Positions 9,494 through 14,553 of a DNA stretch of 14,553 bases are shown here, one piece after another. The translations under genes were made by a program, and so were the position numbers. The notes beneath the pieces are model-generated. The model was given only the letters and a program-made list of their open reading frames with translations. It searched no databases and was not told the origin of the DNA. This stretch comes from Synergistaceae bacterium (GTDB lineage Bacteria; Synergistota; Synergistia; Synergistales; Aminobacteriaceae), in the NCBI GenBank assembly GCA_031270755.1, contig JAISWV010000008.1:1-14553 (forward strand), read 5' to 3'. Each line of letters starts with the position of its first letter. Position 1 is the stretch's first letter.

Positions 9494-10582
9494 TTGAAGA
9501 GAAGGATGTCATTTTGGGGGCCGCTCCTTGTATTGGCTTTGACGCTGATCTGGGCCGTTCCTTCGCCGGCGGCCGAGGTGGGGGAGGACGCGGATAAAAG
9601 TTCGTCCGTGCAGATGATGGAGCGGGTCGAGACCATCGTTTATGGAGAGCCCAGCAAAGGAGGCCTCATCGAGCGCCTGAACACCGTGGAAAAAGAGCTT
9701 TTCGGCCGAGGGCTTCCGGGCAGCATCTCCGAGCGCCACGCCGCCACGCTGAACTTTTTGGAGATCGGAACGGCGGACCAGCCCTCCATGCTTTTCAAGC
9801 TGGGAGTGGCCGAATGGATCGTGGGGCGAACTTCGGAGCGGAAGCCGGCATTGAAGCGCGTCGAGGACATGGAAACAGATCTCGACGGTGAAATGCAATA
9901 TGGAAAACCCTTGGCCATGAGGGTCGAACGCCTCTTGGCTTCTCTGGTAGCCGATCCCGTGACCTTTCAGGACGTGATCCTGCCGGGTGGCACCCTTTTG
10001 AGGTTGAAATTCCTCGAAGAACTGAGCCCAGCCAAGACCAAAAAAGGCGATTTCGTCAGGCTGGCGCTGACGGACGATCTTTTGGTGAACAAGGTTTTGG
10101 TCGCTCCCAAAGGAAGCCTTGTCAATACCTTCGTTCGAGACGTCAAACTCCCACGGCGTTATGGGCTGCCCAGTGAAATCCGTCTCGACTTCAGGACACT
10201 GACGCCCCTAGGCCCCCAGCGCCCGCCGGTTACCGTGGGCAGCGCCGCCAAGAAGGCGGTCGAAGAAGCCCAAAAGGGCAAAAACAAAGGAGAAGGCGCC
10301 ATCATCGGCACTGGAGCTGCCAGCATCGGCGGCGCGGTCATTTTGGGCCCCGCGGGGTTGCTGCTGGGGGTGCTTTTCAAAGGCGACGCCCTCAAGATCC
10401 CGGAGGGCTCCATCACCTTCGTGGAGACCTCGGGGGACGTGACGGTGTCCGGTTATCCGGTTCCGGAGAGCCTCCGCATCGACCCGGGGGCCACCATTCG
10501 GGAAAGCGTCGCTCCGACGACCGCGGCCGGGGCGTCCGACGCGGAGACGATCCAGCTGCCCGCCGAGGAAAAAATCAACTGA
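9494..10582 (+). CDS. Secreted protein of unknown function with a glycine-rich hydrophobic segment
   Basis: I do not recognise the family with certainty. The 362 residues begin with a classic signal peptide (KRR, hydrophobic core to about 21, cleavage near SPAA at 24-27). Residues 41-90 have the pattern VExxxYG...LxERLxxVExxLFG...ER, partly repeated at 118-150. This resembles LE..FG repeat proteins I recall from cyanobacteria and relatives. Residues 160-235 contain PGGTLLRLKF, KKGDFVRLAL and a VLVAPKGS stretch, a beta-rich module in which LPxGT- and PKGS-type loops recur. Residues 265-297 are a glycine-rich hydrophobic stretch that could insert in or lie on a membrane. Start is TTG 9494: GGGGAGG at 9479-9485 is 8 bases away, and this frame carries the signal peptide. 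An ATG at 9487 is out of frame and almost touches that site. It is first in a four-gene cluster ending with an LptD-like protein. Confidence 0.85.
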   Translation: MKRRMSFWGPLLVLALTLIWAVPSPAAEVGEDADKSSSVQMMERVETIVYGEPSKGGLIERLNTVEKELFGRGLPGSISERHAATLNFLEIGTADQPSMLFKLGVAEWIVGRTSERKPALKRVEDMETDLDGEMQYGKPLAMRVERLLASLVADPVTFQDVILPGGTLLRLKFLEELSPAKTKKGDFVRLALTDDLLVNKVLVAPKGSLVNTFVRDVKLPRRYGLPSEIRLDFRTLTPLGPQRPPVTVGSAAKKAVEEAQKGKNKGEGAIIGTGAASIGGAVILGPAGLLLGVLFKGDALKIPEGSITFVETSGDVTVSGYPVPESLRIDPGATIRESVAPTTAAGASDAETIQLPAEEKIN

Positions 10583-10596
10583 CGCGGCGCGGCCGT

Positions 10597-11844
10597 ATGT
10601 TTCGTTTCATGCGCACGCTGCGTTTTACGCAATGGAGAAAAAAACGAAGAATTTTCGCCGGCCCTCGTCCCCTTGCTGAGGCGGCGCTGGGGCTGTGTCT
10701 CGTCCTGTGGAGTTGCTCCAACGCTTTCGCCAACCCTTTCCAGGAGACGATCCGAATCCTCGAAAACTCCACATCGTTTCACTGGGGGCGCGATTGCCTG
10801 GTGTGGATCGTGTATTATCCGGAGGAGCTCGTGGATCCCTGGGTGGACTCGGAGGCCGGGCGCGTGGGGATGACGGAGTCCGAGCGGGAGTCCTACAAAA
10901 AGGGGTTCGTGTCCGAGCTTTCCCTGGGCAAGATGGAGCCCTTTCTTTTCACCGTATACGCTTTCGGCCCCCGCCCTCTGGATTTTTCTCCGATTTCCGA
11001 GAAAATAGCCCTGGTTACGGCGGAGGGCGAGCGGGTCAAGCCCGCCCGGTACGACCAGGTCTTCGACCGACCCATCAGCGGCGTCGTTCAGGGCCTGGTC
11101 TTTTTCCCCAAGCAGCGGAGCGGGGATTTCGCCCTTGCTGTTCAAGGCATGGGAGTTTACGACGAACGCATATTCGCTTTTTCCAGCCGGCCCGCGGGCG
11201 CGGAAAACGCGCCGGCGAAAATACCCCAGGCGGAGACATCCGAAGACAATGCCGAAGTCGTCATCGTAGACCTTCCTCCCACCCCCGGCTCCGGGGAAGA
11301 AGCCGTTTCCTCCGCCCCGGCCCCGAAAGAAACCCCCAAGCAGAGGCCGCGGCGGCAGGAGCCCAAGGTGATCGAGCGCCCAAGCCCGCCTCCGCCGAAG
11401 CGAGCTCCGGAACCGAAGATCGTCGTGATCGAGCCGGAGGAATCTCAGAGCATGGCCGAATTTGTGGAATCCATGCGGTCGGGGGACAGGAGGGCCCAGG
11501 AAGCCGAAAAACAAGACGACAAACAAGAGGCCGACAATCTGTACGCGTCCCGCGAAAAAACCCTGAGAACTTTTTTGGGCCTTTGGGTGAAGCACGATCC
11601 CGAGACCATGTATTCGATGTTGTCGGAGTCCTCGCAAAAGCTTTTTTCGAGGGAAACCTTCGAGTCGGAGCTCAGAAAAGCCTCGGATTTCAGAGGCGCG
11701 CTGCAGGACGGCTACACGATAGAGTGGCTGGGCACCGAGCGGGCCAAGGTTGTCGCGGTCAAACGCATTTTGCTGATCCGCACCCTGGTGGGCCGTACCT
11801 TGGGCGTCGCCCGCGAGGGGAGCGCCTGGAAAATCGTCTGGTAG
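10597..11844 (+). CDS. Exported protein of unknown function with Pro-rich linker and small C-terminal domain
   Basis: This is an unrecognised 415-residue protein. The N-terminus is long and basic (RKKRR), then hydrophobic (about 26-38), with either signal peptidase I cleavage after AFA (43-45) or a poor lipobox at C40 (LWSC, with Trp where small residues are expected). A beta-rich domain follows (about 47-196, containing CLVWIVYYPEELVDPW). Next is a Pro/Glu/Lys-rich linker (about 197-310, including PSPPPPKRAP) of the kind that spans the periplasm. The C-terminal domain (about 318-415, starting LRTFLGLWVKHDPETMYSML and ending WKIVW) looks like an NTF2-like or DUF4864-type alpha+beta fold. Start ATG 10597 lacks a clear ribosome-binding site; ATG 10609 is an alternative. 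The gene is 14 bases after its upstream neighbour and 4 before the LptC-like gene. An envelope role is inferred from the export signal and context only. Confidence 0.83.
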   Translation: MFRFMRTLRFTQWRKKRRIFAGPRPLAEAALGLCLVLWSCSNAFANPFQETIRILENSTSFHWGRDCLVWIVYYPEELVDPWVDSEAGRVGMTESERESYKKGFVSELSLGKMEPFLFTVYAFGPRPLDFSPISEKIALVTAEGERVKPARYDQVFDRPISGVVQGLVFFPKQRSGDFALAVQGMGVYDERIFAFSSRPAGAENAPAKIPQAETSEDNAEVVIVDLPPTPGSGEEAVSSAPAPKETPKQRPRRQEPKVIERPSPPPPKRAPEPKIVVIEPEESQSMAEFVESMRSGDRRAQEAEKQDDKQEADNLYASREKTLRTFLGLWVKHDPETMYSMLSESSQKLFSRETFESELRKASDFRGALQDGYTIEWLGTERAKVVAVKRILLIRTLVGRTLGVAREGSAWKIVW

Positions 11845-11848
11845 CGCC

Positions 11849-12391
11849 ATGAAAATCAGAAAGGGCCTTGCCGTTTTGTCGATGGCGGTTCTTTGCGCCG
11901 GCTTGCTGGCGAGGTATGCCTTTAGGGACATTAGGCTCGACACCGACATTTTGCGGGAAAGCCTCGAAAAGATGCCGGGGGTTGTGCTGGAAAACCTGGA
12001 GTTCGAGCGGGAAATTTCGGGAGATCTTTGGCGCGTCCGAGTTCCCCTGACGGAGCGGCGCGACGGCACGATAACGATTCGCTCCGCCGACGTGCGTCGC
12101 CTGAGCCGCGGCCGGGAGTGGTACTTTCTGGGCGCGCGCGGCTTCTATTCCGAAAAAGCGGAATCGGCCGACCTGTTTTCGCTGCTTGGGACTTTGGAAA
12201 CGGATACTCGTGTACTAAATTTGGAAAGTCCTTGGCTTTCCTGGTCGAAAGACGAAAACGTGTTCTTGTTCCCGAAGGGTTTGACGATTTACGACGCCGA
12301 GTTCATTTTACAATCGGACGCGGCCAGCGTCGATGTATCCGGGATCGTTTTGTTGGATAAAGGAGGCGTCATTAGGTGGAGGAAACCGTAG
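11849..12391 (+). CDS. LptC-like membrane-anchored protein (LPS export)
   Basis: The 180-residue product has one N-terminal membrane segment (about 6-24) and then an all-beta-looking domain with alternating short strands, the size and layout of LptC. LptC sits in the inner membrane and passes LPS from LptBFG to LptA. Sequence similarity visible by eye is low: the evidence is length, topology, a typical closing pattern (a GVVxxx-like IVLLDKGGVIRW end), and position directly before an LptD-like gene. The start follows the previous stop by 4 bases with no strong ribosome-binding site, and the TAG stop overlaps the GTG of the next gene by one base. Both point to translational coupling. It could instead be an unrelated small anchored beta protein. 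Confidence 0.6.
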   Translation: MKIRKGLAVLSMAVLCAGLLARYAFRDIRLDTDILRESLEKMPGVVLENLEFEREISGDLWRVRVPLTERRDGTITIRSADVRRLSRGREWYFLGARGFYSEKAESADLFSLLGTLETDTRVLNLESPWLSWSKDENVFLFPKGLTIYDAEFILQSDAASVDVSGIVLLDKGGVIRWRKP

Positions 12392-14103
12392 TGTCCGGGG
12401 GCGAAAATTTCGGCCTCGAAGGTTTTCGCGTGTGCGGGAAACGAAGGGGCCTGTTTTTTTCGATTGTGTGCTGCGCGGTCTTTTCATTTATCGGCGCGGG
12501 CGCGTTTTTCCCGCCTTGCGCCTGCGCCGAAGAGCCCCAAAACGTCATTTTGGACGCGGAACGCGTCAGTTACGACGACGCAACGGGCAAGGCCAGCGCC
12601 CAGGGAAACGCCGTCTTGACCTATCGGGGGACGACGATTCGAGCCGAGCGCATCGACTACGACGCCGTGTCCCAAAAAGTGAAGGCCTCGCCCCTTCCGG
12701 GCGGCACCGTGACCATGCGGGGCATGGGAAACACCGTCACGGGCGATGGACTGGAATATGACCTGGACACGGGGGAAGGGGTTTTGACGGGCGCACGCGG
12801 CAGCTTTCCCGTGGGAGAGGGCACGCTCTACGTCACGGGAGAAATTCAGGTCCTGCCCTACGACCTGGCGGCGGAGCGGGGTTTGGTGGGGGGCAAGAGC
12901 AAAGATTCCCTGGTGGTGGAGGGGAAGAACGTGTCCGCCACCACTTGCGCGCTGGATCACCCTCATTACCGCATCGAGGCGAAGCGCATCGTTTTTGTCC
13001 CCGGCCGGCGCGTGGTGGCCAGGAAACCGCGCCTTTACCTGGGCGATACTTTCGTTTTCACCTACCCGCTGGATTATATCGTGCAGATCGACCGCAAGGC
13101 GATGCAGTACGCCATCACTCCCTACGTCCAGCACAGCGAGGAAAGGGGAACGGGCGTGGGTCTCAGCGGAGCGCTGGGTTGGGACACGGGGGCCCTGGGG
13201 CTGGGGATGACCTATTGGAGCGGGATAGACTTCGAATGGATGGCGGAAGTCGAGCAGAGCCTGGGTGGCGGTTTTTCCGTCGAGGCCGGAGTCGAATATT
13301 CCTGGGACGAGGCGTGGAGTGAAAAAAAGTACCGCCCCCGGGCTTCGCTCCTTTACAAAAACAAGGGATGGCAGGTCGCTTTGCGCGGGTCTCGGGACGA
13401 GTACATCGAGGACCGGAAAGATTCGCTTTACGAATACAAGGGACGACTGGACCGGAAGCCGGAGTTCACCGTGCTCACGCCCTGGATGAAAGAACCGGTC
13501 TTCGGGCTTTCCCAGCTTCGCCTGAGCGCCGCAGGGGGCAGCTATCGGGAAAGCACTCCCGATTTCGTCGGCGGTACCATCCCGCGCTACGGAGCGGTCC
13601 TCCAGAGCTACTCCGAGGTTTCCCTGGGCAAGTCGGCCGAATTTTTCTGGAACAGCCGCTATCAAGCCTGGTTTTACGACGAAGACGACCAAGAAGCGGC
13701 GGAAGGGCTGCTAGGGATGCGCTACAGGCTGGGGACGGTGGAGATGGCGTCGGGCTACGAACACCGGCGGGTTTGGGGCGAATCTCCCATGCTGTGGGAC
13801 AGTCTCCGCGACGCGGAAAGGCTGCACCAGAAAATGCGTTTTCCCTTGGGGCGGGAGCTTTTCGTGGCGCTGCGGGGCAGCTACGACCTGGACGAATCCA
13901 TGGTGGACGAGGTCAACTACGCTCTTCAGTGGGTCAACGACTGCATGAAATGGGAACTGCTCTACCACGACGAGCGAACCTCCGGCGCGGACGACAGAAT
14001 CAGCCTCAGCGTGTCCGTTTTGGCGTTTCCCAACACCCCCGCGTCCTACGGCGAATATAAGGACGCGGACCCCTTCGAGCGCCCCCAAGACCTCCCAAAG
14101 TAG
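12391..14103 (+). CDS. lptD: LptD-like outer-membrane LPS assembly protein (OstA N-domain plus short barrel)
   Basis: LptD is the outer-membrane translocon that inserts LPS. Residues are counted from GTG 12376. A signal peptide ends near ACA-EEP (49-53). Residues 55-165 form an OstA/LptA-like beta domain (VILDAERVSYDDATGKASAQ, then GNAVLTYRGTTIRAERIDYD). The TTCALDHPHYRIEAKRI stretch (189-205) and the following PRLYLGDTFVFTYPLDYI are typical of LptD where the barrel begins. The rest (about 245-555) alternates aromatic and polar residues as in barrel strands. The total of about 570 is shorter than the roughly 780 of E. coli LptD. Only one Cys (191) is near the N-domain, so the E. coli disulfide scheme cannot apply. 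Two starts are possible: GTG 12376 (AGGAGG 9 bases before) and GTG 12391 (GGAGG 8 bases before, overlapping the lptC-like stop). I prefer 12391 because it gives a shorter signal peptide. Confidence 0.82.
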   Translation: MSGGENFGLEGFRVCGKRRGLFFSIVCCAVFSFIGAGAFFPPCACAEEPQNVILDAERVSYDDATGKASAQGNAVLTYRGTTIRAERIDYDAVSQKVKASPLPGGTVTMRGMGNTVTGDGLEYDLDTGEGVLTGARGSFPVGEGTLYVTGEIQVLPYDLAAERGLVGGKSKDSLVVEGKNVSATTCALDHPHYRIEAKRIVFVPGRRVVARKPRLYLGDTFVFTYPLDYIVQIDRKAMQYAITPYVQHSEERGTGVGLSGALGWDTGALGLGMTYWSGIDFEWMAEVEQSLGGGFSVEAGVEYSWDEAWSEKKYRPRASLLYKNKGWQVALRGSRDEYIEDRKDSLYEYKGRLDRKPEFTVLTPWMKEPVFGLSQLRLSAAGGSYRESTPDFVGGTIPRYGAVLQSYSEVSLGKSAEFFWNSRYQAWFYDEDDQEAAEGLLGMRYRLGTVEMASGYEHRRVWGESPMLWDSLRDAERLHQKMRFPLGRELFVALRGSYDLDESMVDEVNYALQWVNDCMKWELLYHDERTSGADDRISLSVSVLAFPNTPASYGEYKDADPFERPQDLPK

Positions 14104-14122
14104 AAAACAGGAAGGGGAGATG

Positions 14123-14163
14123 CTCGAGGGGTTGCATTTACTTTTTCAATCGAGGCGTTTTTT
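14123..14163 (+). terminator. Likely intrinsic terminator after the LptD-like gene
   Basis: CTCGA (14123-14127) pairs with TCGAG (14150-14154), and TTG (14132-14134) with CAA (14147-14149), leaving a GGGG bulge and a 12-base loop. Six T follow at 14158-14163. The bulge makes it imperfect. Confidence 0.5.
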
Positions 14164-14166
14164 ATG

Positions 14167-14194
14167 TTGACATTTTTTTTAGAAGTGGTATCAT
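14167..14194 (+). promoter_or_regulatory. rRNA operon promoter
   Basis: A perfect TTGACA at 14167-14172 is 16 bases from TATCAT at 14189-14194 (5 of 6 matches), with TG one base before the -10 as in extended promoters. The spacer contains a run of eight T. Transcription should start near 14201, about 240 bases before 16S, a usual rRNA leader length. It begins four bases after the T tract of the preceding terminator. Confidence 0.8.
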
Positions 14195-14439
14195 TCTTTT
14201 CGCTGCTCGCCGAACAGGCAGCGGCAAATTCTGAAAACCAGGGTAGTTGTAAAGGTTTTGAGGGTTTTATGGTTAAATTAGAAACTTGACAAATTTACAG
14301 GCGAGCCAACAGAGGCAAAGAAGTGAAAATGGTCGAAGAGAAGCGGAAACAGGCGAGAAGCGATCGAGACTGCCGCGAGAGCGGAGGTCAGTGCGTTTTG
14401 AGCGTGCTTTAAATTTTGAGTATGCTTTAAAAGAAGAAG
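14195..14439 (+). other. rRNA leader region, no gene seen
   Basis: This is the presumed 5' leader of the rRNA transcript. It starts with a possible hairpin CGCTGC/GCAGCG (14201-14223, 11-base loop) at the expected transcript start. It then has an AT-rich patch (14240-14298), a purine-rich stretch (14311-14370), and an 18-base tandem repeat just before 16S. I see no tRNA and no convincing ORF. Confidence 0.6.
14396..14431 (+). repeat. Tandem 18-base repeat before 16S rRNA (boxA-like core)
   Basis: Two adjacent copies of TTTTGAG(CG/TA)TGCTTTAAA lie at 14396-14413 and 14414-14431, identical at 16 of 18 positions. Each holds TGCTTTAAA, which resembles boxA (TGCTCTTTAA), the antitermination signal bound by NusB-S10 in rRNA leaders. 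The match lacks one or two bases, so the boxA reading is tentative; the repeat itself is seen directly. Confidence 0.7.
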
Positions 14440-14553
14440 TGAGCTGAGAGTTTGATCCTGGCTCAGGACGAACGCTGGCGGCGTGCTTAACACATGCAAG
14501 TTGGACGACGGTTGCGTGAAGCAGCAATGCGGAGGGCGATACGGAGTAGCGGA
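14440..14553 (+). rRNA. rrs: 16S ribosomal RNA, 5' end only
   Basis: AGAGTTTGATCCTGGCTCAG at 14447-14466 is the universal 5' segment (E. coli positions 8-27), followed by GACGAACGCTGGCGGCGTGC and AACACATGCAAG. By alignment to E. coli the mature 5' end is near 14440. The gene continues past the right edge. The variable region V1 is included but too short to name the organism. Confidence 0.97.

Noticed and set aside
9418..9597. A 59-codon ORF from ATG 9418 between pyrG and the secreted-protein gene
   Set aside because: It has no ribosome-binding site at 9418. It overlaps the signal-peptide region of the real gene in another frame and ends in a Gly/Arg run typical of shadow frames.
10695..11852. 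A 385-codon + strand frame overlapping the 10597-11844 gene
   Set aside because: It is Arg/Gly-rich and lacks an export signal or any motif. The other frame has a signal peptide, a Pro-rich linker and a folded-looking C-terminus.
10453..12069. A 538-codon open frame on the - strand
   Set aside because: It covers parts of three + strand genes, two of which have export signals. Its translation is Arg/Gly/Phe-rich without domain features.
12484..13692. A 402-codon open frame on the - strand
   Set aside because: It is antisense to the LptD-like gene, whose motifs are clear.
14286..14291. Second TTGACA in the rRNA leader (possible P2 promoter)
   Set aside because: The sequence 16-18 bases further on (around AACAGA) does not resemble a -10 box.

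Overview
The window is a colinear stretch, all on the + strand, from a diderm bacterium with fairly GC-rich coding DNA. GTG and TTG starts appear to be used alongside ATG. Outer-membrane LPS-transport-type proteins (LptC-like and LptD-like), NAD kinase next to RecN, and the start of a 16S rRNA gene are all present. This combination fits the phylum Synergistota, but that placement is an inference. Only about 114 bases of 16S are visible, and no database search was possible.

Layout. (1) 1-924 is the 3' part of a FIST-domain sensor gene. It is followed by a soluble hybrid histidine kinase (976-3183) with PAS, HisKA, HATPase and two receiver domains; the pair looks like a ligand sensor and its kinase. 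(2) A promoter candidate at 3219 precedes nadK (3268-4143) and recN (4154-5797), which are 10 bases apart and probably co-transcribed. (3) An extended -10 promoter at 5861-5869 precedes an envelope-anchored LysM(x3)-peptidase M23 protein (5970-7592), which ends at a clear intrinsic terminator (7622-7662). (4) pyrG (7743-9347) follows a short leader with two mutually exclusive hairpins. (5) An envelope cluster follows: two secreted proteins of unknown function (9494-10582 and 10597-11844), an LptC-like protein (11849-12391) and an LptD-like outer-membrane protein (12391-14103). Gaps of 14 and 4 bases and a 1-base overlap suggest one transcript. (6) 14104-14439 holds a terminator-like structure, a near-consensus promoter (TTGACA, 16 bases, TATCAT), an rRNA leader with an 18-base tandem repeat, and then the 5' end of 16S rRNA, which runs off the right edge.

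Together the genes cover signalling, NADP supply, DNA repair, cell-wall remodelling, CTP synthesis and outer-membrane assembly. I see no mobile element, CRISPR array, phage gene or tRNA. I do not see a clearly novel system. The strongest candidates for undescribed biology are the two unknown secreted proteins tied to the LptC/LptD-like pair, the FIST and hybrid-kinase pair, the pyrG leader, and the tandem repeat in front of 16S.
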